DNA from: Dyadobacter sp. MSC1_007
GTDB lineage: Bacteria > Bacteroidota > Bacteroidia > Cytophagales > Spirosomataceae
Direction of reading: 5' to 3'
Assembly (NCBI RefSeq): GCF_023667495.1
Contig: NZ_JAMOZL010000008.1
Location: forward strand, 62,001-126,000
DNA: 64,000 nucleotides
Part shown: piece by piece, positions 16,359 to 28,225 of the stretch
Position numbering within the stretch: the stretch's first letter is position 1
Layout of the letters: every line of letters begins with the position of its first letter
The notes under the pieces: model-generated
The model's database searches: none
What the model saw: only the letters and a program-made list of their open reading frames with translations
What the model was told of the DNA's origin: nothing
Program-made: the position numbers and the translations under genes

Positions 16359-17477
16359 TTGCATAAGACAGAAAACGGCCACAGCCCGAAACAGGGAAAC
16401 ATCAGGAAGTCCAAAAGATATAAAAAACGCGGACTACTGACCTCGCCGGGGACATTGACCTATATTGGTCCGGAGATCGGGTTAAAAACCAAGATCCGGC
16501 GCATTCGCTATAACGAACAGGTGTACCAGGACGAAGCGGTAAAGTCGCTCGATGAATGCCGGGCGGCAAATCATGGCGAGAACTTCATTACCTGGCTTAA
16601 TGTGGACGGTATCCACGAAATTTCCCTGATTGAAAAGCTCGGCAAGCTTTACTCACTACACCCGTTGTTGCTCGAAGATGTTGTTAATACCGAGCACAAG
16701 CCCAAATTGGAACTATACGACACCGGACAACTCTTCCTTACCCTGAAAATGCTTCATGTGGATTCTGACTCTCCGCTGAGCATTTCGTCGGAGCACGTCA
16801 GCTTTGTGCTGGGCAGCAACTACGTGTTGTCGTTTCAGGAAGAATTGACATCCGATATCTTCACATCCGTTGAAAACCGGCTGGAAGCATCTGTCGGTAA
16901 AACCCGCCGGAATGGCCCCGATTACCTTCTTTTTGCATTGGTAGACGTCGTTGTTGACAACTATTTCATTGTCCTCGAAAAATTGGGCGACAGTCTCGAC
17001 GCTACCGAAGACCTGGTGATCCGTGGAGAGGAGGACCTTTCACTGAAAGACCTCTACGCTTTGAAACGCGAGCTTACAATGGCAAGGCGACAGATATGGC
17101 CGCTCCGGGATATGGTCAACCAATTGATACGGGAAGATAACGGGCATATCAATAAGGACGTAATCCCTTACTATCGTGATGTTTATGACCATATTATGCA
17201 AGTGCTGGACACAATCGACTCTTACCGCGAGCTTGTGGCGAGCCTTGTCGATGTGCATTTATCGACGATCAGCAACCGGATGAACTCCGTGATGAAAACG
17301 CTCACCATATTTTCGGCGGTATTTATGCCGCTGACCTTCATTGTAGGGGTTTACGGAATGAACTTCGATTTTATGCCTGAGCTAAAAATGCGCTACGGGT
17401 ATTACTACGTTTTGGGCCTGATGGTGGCGGTTACAATAGGGATGATATTTTATTTCAAAACGAAAAAATGGATGTAG
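16359..17477 (+). CDS. corA: Magnesium/cobalt transporter CorA
   Basis: A 372-residue channel of the CorA family for Mg2+ and Co2+ entry. It has a large cytosolic N-terminal domain and two C-terminal membrane helices. The first helix ends in the selectivity motif Gly333-Met334-Asn335 (VYGMNF). The last helix precedes the basic tail KTKKWM. No in-frame ATG exists before residue ~129, and the frame is closed by TAA at 16344. Translation must therefore begin at the TTG at 16359 or another non-ATG codon. The gene follows usp by 8 bp and precedes murF-alr by 36 bp. Confidence 0.93.
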   Translation: MHKTENGHSPKQGNIRKSKRYKKRGLLTSPGTLTYIGPEIGLKTKIRRIRYNEQVYQDEAVKSLDECRAANHGENFITWLNVDGIHEISLIEKLGKLYSLHPLLLEDVVNTEHKPKLELYDTGQLFLTLKMLHVDSDSPLSISSEHVSFVLGSNYVLSFQEELTSDIFTSVENRLEASVGKTRRNGPDYLLFALVDVVVDNYFIVLEKLGDSLDATEDLVIRGEEDLSLKDLYALKRELTMARRQIWPLRDMVNQLIREDNGHINKDVIPYYRDVYDHIMQVLDTIDSYRELVASLVDVHLSTISNRMNSVMKTLTIFSAVFMPLTFIVGVYGMNFDFMPELKMRYGYYYVLGLMVAVTIGMIFYFKTKKWM

Positions 17478-17483
17478 GATTGG

Positions 17484-17491
17484 TACATTTG
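17484..17491 (+). promoter_or_regulatory. Candidate -7 element for murF-alr
   Basis: TACATTTG matches TAnnTTTG exactly and ends 22 bp before the ATG at 17514. No clear -33 TTG is seen at the expected distance. Confidence 0.45.
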
Positions 17492-17513
17492 TACTTTGTT
17501 AAAAAGTATTGGA

Positions 17514-19988
17514 ATGAGTCTTACCGGAAATATCTCCCCCATAATTACCACACAAGCAGCCTATATTCTTACCGATAGCCGTCAGGTTTCTTTTCCCGGA
17601 CAAAGCATTTTTTTTGCGATTAAAGGTGAAAGGCACGACGGCCACTTGTTCCTGCCGGAGCTTTATGACGCCGGCGTCCGGGAATTTGTGGTGGAAGAGG
17701 CCGCATTTTCAGAGTCATTACGAAAAGCAACTGCCGAATGGACCGACGCCAAAATATGGATCGTTTCGTCCAGTATCAGAGCATTGCAGCAACTGGTTGC
17801 GGACAAGAGGAAGGAGTATAATATTCCCGTGGTCGGGATTGCCGGAAGCAATGGCAAAACGATCGTAAAAGAATGGCTGGTACAGCTACTTACCCCGGGA
17901 AAACGGATCGTGGCCAGCCCTAAAAGTTACAATTCACAAATAGGTGTGCCGCTATCCGTCTGGAACCTCGGCAAAGAACATACATTGGGTATTTTCGAAG
18001 CGGGCATATCGAAAGCCCACGAGATGGAGTACCTGCAACCTGTGATACAGCCGACGATTGGTATTTTCACAAACATCGGTCCGGCTCACGATGACGGCTT
18101 CCGTAGCCGCAAGCAAAAGATCACAGAAAAGTTGCGGCTTTTCACAAAGGTCAAAAAGCTGATCTACCGCAAAGATTATAATGAAATAGATGAAGAAATA
18201 AGCCTGATCCTCCGGCCCGTGAATGCCTTTTTGGAAACGCTGAGCTGGGGGAGCAACTACTCGGGCGCGCAGGTGCAGGTGACTTATACACCGCAAAAGG
18301 ACAAGACTGTTATTTCCCTGAAAGGCAAACTCGGCGACCATACCTTTGAAACCGGCTTCCGCGACGACGCTTCCCTGGAAAACCTCACGCATTGCATTGT
18401 TTTTCTGCTTGATTTCGGTCTGGACGCGCGCACAATACAGGAAAGGATATTGCTTTTGAAGCCGGTATCCATGCGCCTGGAATTGAAGGAGGGGATTAAT
18501 CACTCGTATATTATCGACGATGCCTATAACAATGATCTTCAGGGCCTTTCCATGGCACTGAACTTCCTCAGCCAGCAGGAACAGCGTCAAAAAAAGACGG
18601 TAATACTCTCCGACGTGCTGCAAACCGGGCAGACACCCGCGGAACTGTACAAAATGGTGTCCCGGCTACTGACCGAAAAGGAGATCCACCGGCTCATCGG
18701 CATCGGGCAGCAGATCAGTGGACAGGCCGCATTGTTCAATATTGCGGAACAGGAGTTTTACGAGGATACAGACACTTTCCTGAGGTCATTTCCTCTCCAT
18801 ACGCTGGCAGATACCCTCGTGCTCGTGAAAGGCGCGAGACCATTTTCGTTTGAAAAAATCGTCCACCGGATACAGCAGAAGGCGCATGGCACGGTGCTGG
18901 AAATCAACCTGGACGCATTGGTACACAACCTTAATTTTTATAGGTCCAAAGCCGGCCAGGGCACCAAAATAATGGCGATGGTGAAAGCATTCGCATACGG
19001 CACCGGCAGTTCCGAAGTGGCCGCATTGTTGCAATATCACCGCGTCGACTATCTTGGCGTTGCCTATACTGATGAAGGGGTAATGCTCCGCCAAAACGGC
19101 ATTACATTGCCTATTATGGTCATGAATGCCACCCTACCGACTTTTGACCTGATCTGGCAATACAAGCTCGAACCTGAAATTTACAGCAGGCGCATCCTCA
19201 CCGACTGGATTGCATATGTGAATAAACAGACCGACAGTGCTTCTGCGCCGCCGGTCCATCTCAAACTCGACACGGGCATGCACCGGCTCGGATTTGTGAA
19301 AGACGATTACGAATGGCTGGCAGCTCAGTTGCAGTCCAACCCCGCAATTAAAGTAGCTAGTATATTCTCGCATTTGGTGGGCGCGGATGAAGGCGTCCAT
19401 AATGAGTTTTCCAGACAACAATATCAGCAATTCATTGAAGGCGTTGCATTGGTGGAAGGTGTACTGGGTTATGAAGTCCTCAAACATATCCTCAATTCGG
19501 CAGGAATTGTGCGCTTTCCCGAGTACAGGCTGGATATGGTGCGTCTGGGCATTGGACTGTATGGCGTGGAAGCGACCGGGCAGGAGCAGCGTGCGCTGCA
19601 ATCCGTTGGCACTTTAAAAACCATTGTTTCTCAAATCAAATATTTATCATCAGGCGAAACCGTCGGATATAGCAGAAAAGGCGTTGTAGACCACGATGCC
19701 GCCATTGCAACGCTGGCAATCGGGTATGCAGACGGTTACGACCGGGGGCTTGGTAATGGCGCAGGGCAGGTTTGGGTGAATGGCACGTTATGCCCCACAA
19801 TCGGGAATATATGCATGGATATGACGATGATCGACGTCACGAATGCGCAAGTCGAAGAAGGGGATGAAGTGATCGTTTTTGGCAAAGAAGTGCCCATTAC
19901 AGAGCTCGCCAAAACCATCAACACCATCCCCTACGAAATCCTGACCGGCATCGGTGACCGCGTCAAGAGGGTATTTTTTAAAGAATAA
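17514..19988 (+). CDS. Bifunctional UDP-MurNAc-tripeptide:D-Ala-D-Ala ligase / alanine racemase
   Basis: A fusion of MurF and Alr in one 824-residue protein, an arrangement known from Bacteroidota. Residues 1-~455 are MurF: the Mur ligase P-loop GIAGSNGKT has Lys115, and IIDDAYNNDLQGL is the conserved later motif. From ~460 on is a fold-type III PLP racemase, with the cofactor lysine Lys491 in MAMVKAFAYG and the second-site region GETVGYSRK. The fusion couples D-alanine production to addition of D-Ala-D-Ala to the peptidoglycan precursor. I start at ATG 17514, as TTG 17496 overlaps a promoter box. It converges with ppk, 5 bp apart. Confidence 0.96.
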   Translation: MSLTGNISPIITTQAAYILTDSRQVSFPGQSIFFAIKGERHDGHLFLPELYDAGVREFVVEEAAFSESLRKATAEWTDAKIWIVSSSIRALQQLVADKRKEYNIPVVGIAGSNGKTIVKEWLVQLLTPGKRIVASPKSYNSQIGVPLSVWNLGKEHTLGIFEAGISKAHEMEYLQPVIQPTIGIFTNIGPAHDDGFRSRKQKITEKLRLFTKVKKLIYRKDYNEIDEEISLILRPVNAFLETLSWGSNYSGAQVQVTYTPQKDKTVISLKGKLGDHTFETGFRDDASLENLTHCIVFLLDFGLDARTIQERILLLKPVSMRLELKEGINHSYIIDDAYNNDLQGLSMALNFLSQQEQRQKKTVILSDVLQTGQTPAELYKMVSRLLTEKEIHRLIGIGQQISGQAALFNIAEQEFYEDTDTFLRSFPLHTLADTLVLVKGARPFSFEKIVHRIQQKAHGTVLEINLDALVHNLNFYRSKAGQGTKIMAMVKAFAYGTGSSEVAALLQYHRVDYLGVAYTDEGVMLRQNGITLPIMVMNATLPTFDLIWQYKLEPEIYSRRILTDWIAYVNKQTDSASAPPVHLKLDTGMHRLGFVKDDYEWLAAQLQSNPAIKVASIFSHLVGADEGVHNEFSRQQYQQFIEGVALVEGVLGYEVLKHILNSAGIVRFPEYRLDMVRLGIGLYGVEATGQEQRALQSVGTLKTIVSQIKYLSSGETVGYSRKGVVDHDAAIATLAIGYADGYDRGLGNGAGQVWVNGTLCPTIGNICMDMTMIDVTNAQVEEGDEVIVFGKEVPITELAKTINTIPYEILTGIGDRVKRVFFKE

Positions 19989-19993
19989 ATCAG

Positions 19994-22303
19994 TTATTGA
20001 TCCGCTTCTGCCTGCACTTCCGCATCTGCATTTTCAGGTTCGGAAGTAGCAGCGGCTTCCAGTTTCCTATCTTCCTCCTCAAAAAGGTGGGTAGCCATCA
20101 CTTCATCCAGCGTGACATCGTAAAATGCCTCATGGACGTTCAGAGGCGCAACCCCTTCTTCAATTTCGCATTTGATATACGAACCATCTTCCTGCAACTC
20201 ATACGCATTCACATTGTCTTTCAAACTATAAGCAAGAATATGGATGGCCTCCTGCCTTACCCGCGGGTCAACAAGTTTGAACAATGATTCGATCCGCTTA
20301 TCGAAGCTACGGACCATTGCATCAGCACTTCCGCCATAAACCAGCGGGTTGCCATTCTGATGAAAATAGAATATTCTCGAATGTTCCAGGAAGTCCCCTA
20401 CTAGTGACCGGACAGTAATATTTTCACTCAAACCTTTCCGTTTTGGTCGCAAGCAACACATGCCGCGAACAATCAGGCGAATAGGCACACCGGCTTCGGA
20501 CGCCTTATAAAGTTCATAAATCGTATCGCGGTCTTCCAGTGAGTTAATTTTAATACAAATACCACTTTTTAGACCTGCTTTCGCATTCTCTGCTTCCTGC
20601 TGGATCAATTCGATCAATTTTGCACGCATATAGCGCGGCGCGGTGATCAGGTTCTGGTATTCCGAAGGGATGGAATGGCCGGTAATGACGTTGAAAAACT
20701 CGGAAATGTCGTGAGTATACTCCTCGTTCGAGGTCAGCAAGCCGGTGTCCGTGTAAAGGCGGGAGGTATCTTCATTGTAGTTTCCACTCGATAAATGCGC
20801 ATATCTTAATACCCTGTTGCCTTCATTCCTGACGATCAGGAGTAGTTTAGTATGGGTTTTGAGTAAACCAATCCCGTAAATCACAAAGCAGCCTGCTTTT
20901 TGCAGTCTCTGTGCTTCCTTGATGTTATTCTCTTCATCGAAACGCGCCTTCACCTCGAACAATACCGCTACGTGCTTGCCATTTTCGGCCGCATGCAGGA
21001 GCGCTTCGGTTACGCGCGAATTTTTCGCCAGACGGTAAATCGTCAGTTTAATGGACAATACCTTCGGATCTTCCGCCGCCTGTTCGAGCAGCTGCAAAAC
21101 GGGCTCGAAGTTGTTATATGGATGGTGCAACAGGATATCCCGCTCCCGCATCACCTCGAAAATATCAGGGATGCGCTCGCGGTCCATGCCAAGCGGCGGC
21201 ACGGGCGGGTGGATCGGCGGGATCTGATCTTTGAACTCCGGGTGCTTGATAATGCTCCACAGCGAAGTATAGTCAATCATGCCGTCGATCACGAACACGT
21301 TATGGTCGTCAATCTCCCAGCGCTTTTTGATCAGGTTCAGCAGATCGGGGTTGGTATCGGGTTCAATAGAGACCTGAACGACGCGGCCAAGTCGTCTGCT
21401 TTTGATTTTTTGCTTGATCTCATCAATGAAATCTGCTTCGATATCATCACTTTCCTCCAAAGTAAAATCACCATTTCGAATGATCCTGAAAAGGTTGGTG
21501 GACACGATGTCGACATTCCTGTACAGTTTGTTGATAAATGCCTTTGCAATATCCTCAATGGGCAGAAAAAGCAGCTCATCTTCACGTTCAATGGCATAGA
21601 AACGTGGGAGGTTCAGAGGCAACTGTACAAATGAAAGCTTTCTGTCCTCCTCCGATGTGGTACCTTTTACCTGAGTAATCACCCCAAGGATCAATACCTT
21701 GGCGAGCAACACCGGGAATGCGTGTGTGTAGTCGAACAGCATGGGTGTGAGCATCGGGTACACCGTCCGTTCGAAATATTCTTCGATACCGGCCTTTTCC
21801 TCGGTCGTTACCTCGTCCAATCCGATAATGCGGAAGCCATGCTTGGCAAACTGCGGCAATAACTGGTTCTTATAACATTCATTCTGGCGGCGGACAAAGT
21901 CATGCAGCTCGCGCATCAGCACCTTGCGAAACGGTATTTCACGCAGTCCTGAATAATCGAGCCGTTCTTTTCCGAAGTCCAGATAATTGTAAAGACTTCC
22001 TACGCGAATCGTAAAAAACTCATCGAGGTTCGAGGAGGTGATCGCGAGAAATTTCAGCCGGTCAAAAAGGTTACGCTCTTCGTTGGTCACCTGGTCGAGA
22101 ACGCGGTCATTGAATTTCAGCCAGCTAAGGTCGCGGCTGATCAGGTCGCTCTGCTGGACCTGGGTATTTGCTTTTTCCGATGGGCTCACCCCCTTGCTAT
22201 CCTCACCAGCAGCAGGTTCTTTCGGACTTTTAAACAAAGCGAACAGGCTGGTCAGTTTGCTTCTTTTTTCGTTGCTATATATAGGATCGGATGAGCCGGA
22301 CAT
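19994..22303 (-). CDS. ppk1: Polyphosphate kinase 1
   Basis: A 769-residue enzyme that polymerises ATP gamma-phosphate into polyphosphate. The four PPK1 domains are visible. The N-terminal one begins at SRDLSWLKFNDRVL. The catalytic phosphohistidine is His484 (KTHTKLLLIV), with the second active-site His641 (EHSRIFYFHQNG); their 157-residue separation equals that in E. coli. RGMCCLRP is also conserved. Both ends are extended with low-complexity acidic sequence (~45 residues N-terminal, ~40 C-terminal). The TTG at 22309 is a weaker alternative start. The gene faces murF-alr tail-to-tail. Confidence 0.96.
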   Translation of the reverse strand: MSGSSDPIYSNEKRSKLTSLFALFKSPKEPAAGEDSKGVSPSEKANTQVQQSDLISRDLSWLKFNDRVLDQVTNEERNLFDRLKFLAITSSNLDEFFTIRVGSLYNYLDFGKERLDYSGLREIPFRKVLMRELHDFVRRQNECYKNQLLPQFAKHGFRIIGLDEVTTEEKAGIEEYFERTVYPMLTPMLFDYTHAFPVLLAKVLILGVITQVKGTTSEEDRKLSFVQLPLNLPRFYAIEREDELLFLPIEDIAKAFINKLYRNVDIVSTNLFRIIRNGDFTLEESDDIEADFIDEIKQKIKSRRLGRVVQVSIEPDTNPDLLNLIKKRWEIDDHNVFVIDGMIDYTSLWSIIKHPEFKDQIPPIHPPVPPLGMDRERIPDIFEVMRERDILLHHPYNNFEPVLQLLEQAAEDPKVLSIKLTIYRLAKNSRVTEALLHAAENGKHVAVLFEVKARFDEENNIKEAQRLQKAGCFVIYGIGLLKTHTKLLLIVRNEGNRVLRYAHLSSGNYNEDTSRLYTDTGLLTSNEEYTHDISEFFNVITGHSIPSEYQNLITAPRYMRAKLIELIQQEAENAKAGLKSGICIKINSLEDRDTIYELYKASEAGVPIRLIVRGMCCLRPKRKGLSENITVRSLVGDFLEHSRIFYFHQNGNPLVYGGSADAMVRSFDKRIESLFKLVDPRVRQEAIHILAYSLKDNVNAYELQEDGSYIKCEIEEGVAPLNVHEAFYDVTLDEVMATHLFEEEDRKLEAAATSEPENADAEVQAEADQ

Positions 22304-22412
22304 GATCAAATCGTATTAAAGGTTTTCAGAATGGCAATAAAAATTCAACGAATCTAAACAATCTATTGTTTTCGGGCCGATGAACTTTGTGTTAAATTTT
22401 CGTCCTTAAGGT

Positions 22413-22448
22413 GAAACGGATGACCGCCAATGGCAGCCATCCGTTTCT
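22413..22448 (-). terminator. Hairpin after gyrB
   Basis: GAAACGGATG (22413-22422) and CATCCGTTTC (22439-22448) form a 10-bp stem with a 16-base loop, 20 bp beyond the gyrB stop. A T-run is lacking, so it may only weakly terminate. Confidence 0.5.
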
Positions 22449-22467
22449 CTCCGGTTGGAGTCAATGG

Positions 22468-24456
<1,989 letters not shown>

Positions 24457-24599
24457 TTATCTGGCTTTTTAAGCACGTAAAGATACGATTTTTTTACGGT
24501 TTTACCTAGCAAAACCACTACTTGAAATCGGATTAAGTATCGTTTTCTGACCAAATCGCCCTCTCTGGAAAAAGAAGGGCAAAATATAAGTTTTCTTCG

Positions 24600-26282
24600 T
24601 TACAAGCCCGGCGAAGCGGCCTGTATTCGGGGAATATCCGGTCTCAGACTAATGGTGAGACCGGTCGGCATAAACGCTCCATCGTAAAACAAGGAAACTC
24701 GGTATTTCCCGGCCGGAAAGTTCTCTGCAAGGCATTCAACATTGAAGCCGGGCCTGTAAAAAGAGCCTGTTGCCAGAAACTTGTCAAGACTGTTACGGCC
24801 TTTCCGGGTCGGAAGCCAGTAGACCGTACGCCCATTATCAGCGGATAGGCACAGAAAAATATCCGTTGCCGTCAGACTGTCTTCTTCAATCGTTAGATAT
24901 GTATTTTGAAAAACCTGCGTCGCATCCTGACCTCCTCTCGACTGTAATGAATACCTTAACCGGGCATTCGATTTGAATACATCTGGTGGCGGTGCTGTAC
25001 AACCAAGCCGGTTACGGGTTTTGCAAATACCGCGTTCCACAGCGGCACTGAATATTGGCCGCATATTATTGTTGACAGCCAGCGCCTGGTTTAGAAATGT
25101 TTGATGGCAATACCAGTTCGTATCGTCGGCAACCAGCCAGTTTCTTTTAAAGGTAATTTCTTCCGTGTAATTGAAGTAAGAGAAAAGGTTGAATAACGCC
25201 GCCAAGACCAGCGAAACAGCTCCAAAAGCCGTCTTATATGGCTTTGAAATAACCGATATCAGCAACAGGTAGCTAAGGCATGCCATCAATGCCGAATACT
25301 GCTGATAACGGGGAGCCAGAACGCTTTCCAGGCCCAACCAGCTCCGTGACACTGCCACCAGGGCTCCCGTCAGACATAAAAACAAGATGATGCCGACCAG
25401 CATTTTTCCATGCCACGCAAGGGTACTTTTATTCCTGTATTTAGGCAGCCATACCAGTGCAAGACTGAATGCAGTTATAGCCCAGAGCAACACGCCAGCC
25501 ATTATCGCCGCCGATGGATTTGTAAAGTAAATGCGCGTTAAAGACCCAAAGAATGCGAAGAAAGAGCCGACCAGTCGCAACGGATCTGAAAAGCTGCGCG
25601 CTATATCGGCATTTTGCCCTGTATGAAAATCGTAAAAGTACAGGAGAGCCGTCAATACGCCTGTCAGAGCCCAGATGAACGTCGCTAGCCATTGCCGCGA
25701 GGCCATCAGAAATACAATTCCGATCAAAAAACTGAACATCCCGCTTCCGTGTGTAAATGTGGCGAGGATGCAAACTGCCATTGCCCACCCAAATCGCTGC
25801 TTTCCGCAGAGGTAGCTCAAAAGCACAAACCAGAACACAATTACAGATTGCTGAAGAATGCTGATTGCCCAGGTTACATTGTCGTGATATTGTGGTTGGA
25901 GGAAAATAAGCGGGACCGGCAAAAACAGCCAGGCACCAAGCGCATTGGCACGAAACCATTTCCAGAAAAACCATAGCACAGAAGCCCAGACGAGGTTGCC
26001 GAGCAGGATCAATGCAGGCCAGTTGATATAACCCACAAGCCGGTAAGAAAGGTAAGTAATCAGCCTCGGCACTACAATGCGATGCTCATTATGTTGTTGA
26101 AGGAGCATTTTTAGCTTTGCTCCAAGGTTTGGTGCATCCTGTATCCATATCACCGCTTCCAGCAGATGAAAATCGTCCGCAAAAAATACGGAAACCGAAT
26201 AATGCCAGGCATAATACAGGTATGCGAACACCGGCATCAGGATGAACGCAAAAGGTATCCGGTCTTTGATCGTTGGGGACAT
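24600..26282 (-). CDS. Polytopic membrane protein of GT-C-like layout (copy A)
   Basis: A 560-residue protein of no named family that I recognise. About eleven hydrophobic helices fill residues 10-390, followed by a soluble C-terminal domain (~400-560). Just after helix 1 comes an acidic pair in FADDFHLLEAVIW, then EHRIVVPRLITYLSY. This is where GT-C lipid-linked sugar transferases carry their catalytic acids. Other marks are LPVPLIFLQPQYHDNVTWA, LATFTHGSGMFSF and APRYQQYSAL. All these blocks recur in the neighbouring gene at 26381-28078, so the two are paralogues. A role as membrane glycosyltransferase is inference. Upstream and downstream there are only weak hairpins. Confidence 0.7.
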   Translation of the reverse strand: MSPTIKDRIPFAFILMPVFAYLYYAWHYSVSVFFADDFHLLEAVIWIQDAPNLGAKLKMLLQQHNEHRIVVPRLITYLSYRLVGYINWPALILLGNLVWASVLWFFWKWFRANALGAWLFLPVPLIFLQPQYHDNVTWAISILQQSVIVFWFVLLSYLCGKQRFGWAMAVCILATFTHGSGMFSFLIGIVFLMASRQWLATFIWALTGVLTALLYFYDFHTGQNADIARSFSDPLRLVGSFFAFFGSLTRIYFTNPSAAIMAGVLLWAITAFSLALVWLPKYRNKSTLAWHGKMLVGIILFLCLTGALVAVSRSWLGLESVLAPRYQQYSALMACLSYLLLISVISKPYKTAFGAVSLVLAALFNLFSYFNYTEEITFKRNWLVADDTNWYCHQTFLNQALAVNNNMRPIFSAAVERGICKTRNRLGCTAPPPDVFKSNARLRYSLQSRGGQDATQVFQNTYLTIEEDSLTATDIFLCLSADNGRTVYWLPTRKGRNSLDKFLATGSFYRPGFNVECLAENFPAGKYRVSLFYDGAFMPTGLTISLRPDIPRIQAASPGL

Positions 26283-26380
26283 TTACTTGCTATCTGGAAA
26301 AACAAGTAAACAGGAATAACTGCGACAATCAAATTAACCGGGCGGCATTTCTCCATCGGTGAATGCCGGTGATTGAGCGG

Positions 26381-28078
26381 CTATTTCAAAGCGAAACCGG
26401 TGCCGGATGCGATGAGTGATTGCCCCAGTTTGTAAAATGCCTTTTCTCCATTCCCGCTCACATCCATCACTGCCAGTTCGTAACTTCCAGCTGCCAGATC
26501 GTCCTGCCGGAGCATGCTATTAAACCCTTTTTTGTAATAGTTGCCCGAAGTAATGATCTGCCTTCTCGCTTCAATTTTCGGGTTTGCATTCATCAGGAAA
26601 GTCATCCCTGTTCTTGAATGTCGAAGAACAAGGAACCTATTGTCCCAAAAATGCTTGCGGTCCGGAAAACTGTTGCTGGCCACAAAAGAGTAAGTGAGCG
26701 CCTCTGTTCCGGTCTTTAATATCCGGTCGATCTCCCAGTCTTCCAGGTAGACTTCCTGGCTGCCTGTTGCATTGCCCGTTTTGGCGAACATGGAATCCAG
26801 TTCTTCCTTCTTCACTAAGGCCTCGGGTAGTTTGAAAAACCCTTTTTTATAGGCTGGTAACAAATAAAAGTTCGCATTCCTGACAATGGATTTTTCCACC
26901 GAAAACATGCTCCGGTTTTGCTCCCAGTTATAGACGTCTGCGAGATAAACCGTCTTTTTCGAAGCGACGATACCTGTAAATAGATAGTGGGAATACCCCC
27001 AGTAAAATACGCTTAGGGCTGTAATCAATCCAAAAACCCATTTTTTCCGAAAAAAGGAAACATAATACAGCAGGAAAATGTAAAAAATAATCGTCGACAG
27101 TGATGCATAGATCTGGAAGCGGCTGGCGATAGTCGGGCCGGCCCACGAACGGAACAGCGCGATGACGGTACTTGTGATCAGCATAAATGCGAACAGCGTC
27201 AAAAGCTCTACGGTGCCTGGTTTCAGATCTACCTTTTTACCGAAATAAATCCTGCTGACTTTGACCAACATGCAAATCATAAAACCCACAATAACCGCTC
27301 CCCATATCGCAGAAACAATCACCGGATACGCCCAAAGCGACAATGCAGAACCGATAAATCCGAACAGGGACGACAGGAACGAACCCACATCCTTAGGCAG
27401 GTTCACCGACTGCCCCGATTCATAACCGGCAAGATAAATCACCAGACAGGCAATCATGAATGCAGCGGTGAGACCAGCCTTTTTAAAATCTTTCAGGCAC
27501 AAAAAATAGAAAACAATGGCTGGAAACGACAGAATACCGTTACCGTGCGTGAATGTGGCCAGGAAACAACACACCATAGCTCCGAAGAACGCGGCACTGC
27601 TTCGTTGAGACACCAGGATAATCGCCGTTACGGTGAATGCAGTGAGGTAGGAATGCTGCATGCCATTCAGTGCCCAACCCGATATCTCGTGAAACAGCGG
27701 CTGAAAAAAGAGGAACGGCACCGGGATGAAATAATAAAGCGGCAGTTTGGATTTTTTGAACTGCAGGTAAACAAAATAGAAGATATAAATGATGTTAATA
27801 AGAACCAGTACAATGTAAAAGCGAAAATTAAGATGTCCGGTAATACCATATTCCACCAATGAGATAAATCTCGGAATTACTGCCTTATGGTCATTAAACG
27901 TGCGGAACATTTCCTTAATCAGGCCAAAAAAACCTAAGCCGCCCTGCGACACGACTTCAATGAACTGAATGAGTAAAAAATCGTCCTGAAATGGAAAATT
28001 GACCGAAAAATGGAAGTTATAGAGGAAGTATAAGAGTATAATCAGGCATATGATGACACCAGGGAGAAGTCGCCGCAT
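26381..28078 (-). CDS. Polytopic membrane protein of GT-C-like layout (copy B)
   Basis: A 565-residue paralogue of the next gene. I start at 28078 (MRRLLPGVIICLIIL), which gives a normal membrane start; the ATG at 28159 lies inside a terminator-flanking region. Shared blocks are FQDDFLLIQFIEVV after helix 1, DHKAVIPRFISLVEY, IPVPFLFFQPLFHEISGWA, LATFTHGNGILSF and SRFQIYASL. The soluble C-terminal domain also matches: NYYKKGFNSMLRQDDLAAGSY against FYRPGFNVECLAENFPAGKY in copy A. The 98-bp gap between the copies suggests tandem duplication and cotranscription. The function is unknown; a glycosyltransferase-like role is inferred from the acidic loop-1 motif. Confidence 0.7.
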   Translation of the reverse strand: MRRLLPGVIICLIILLYFLYNFHFSVNFPFQDDFLLIQFIEVVSQGGLGFFGLIKEMFRTFNDHKAVIPRFISLVEYGITGHLNFRFYIVLVLINIIYIFYFVYLQFKKSKLPLYYFIPVPFLFFQPLFHEISGWALNGMQHSYLTAFTVTAIILVSQRSSAAFFGAMVCCFLATFTHGNGILSFPAIVFYFLCLKDFKKAGLTAAFMIACLVIYLAGYESGQSVNLPKDVGSFLSSLFGFIGSALSLWAYPVIVSAIWGAVIVGFMICMLVKVSRIYFGKKVDLKPGTVELLTLFAFMLITSTVIALFRSWAGPTIASRFQIYASLSTIIFYIFLLYYVSFFRKKWVFGLITALSVFYWGYSHYLFTGIVASKKTVYLADVYNWEQNRSMFSVEKSIVRNANFYLLPAYKKGFFKLPEALVKKEELDSMFAKTGNATGSQEVYLEDWEIDRILKTGTEALTYSFVASNSFPDRKHFWDNRFLVLRHSRTGMTFLMNANPKIEARRQIITSGNYYKKGFNSMLRQDDLAAGSYELAVMDVSGNGEKAFYKLGQSLIASGTGFALK

Positions 28079-28160
28079 AAACAGACAGGTATGTAAGGAA
28101 TATTGAGTGGATCGCGTTCTTAGCAACCGAAAAATACAGCCTATTATGTTCCACGCCAAA

Positions 28161-28194
28161 TTAAAAGAGCGGAAGTTACCTTCCGCTCTTTTAA
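28161..28194 (-). terminator. Terminator after the SGNH/propeller/cytochrome gene
   Basis: A perfect 15-bp stem, TTAAAAGAGCGGAAG (28161-28175) and CTTCCGCTCTTTTAA (28180-28194), with a 4-base loop. It works in both directions by sequence. It lies 31 bp past the stop at 28226. Confidence 0.88.
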
Positions 28195-28225
28195 TGATAC
28201 CAATATGTCAGCCAGTTTGGCTCTC

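Noticed and set aside
20900-21634. 244-codon plus-strand frame inside ppk1
   Set aside because: Antisense shadow of ppk1, whose catalytic histidines and full length are intact.
25441-25974. 177-codon frame overlapping GT-C-like copy A in another frame
   Set aside because: Same-strand out-of-frame reading of a long membrane protein; no start context and no domain.
28079-28159. Longer start for GT-C-like copy B
   Set aside because: The extra 27 residues are not hydrophobic or conserved in copy A, and the membrane segment begins at the ATG at 28078.
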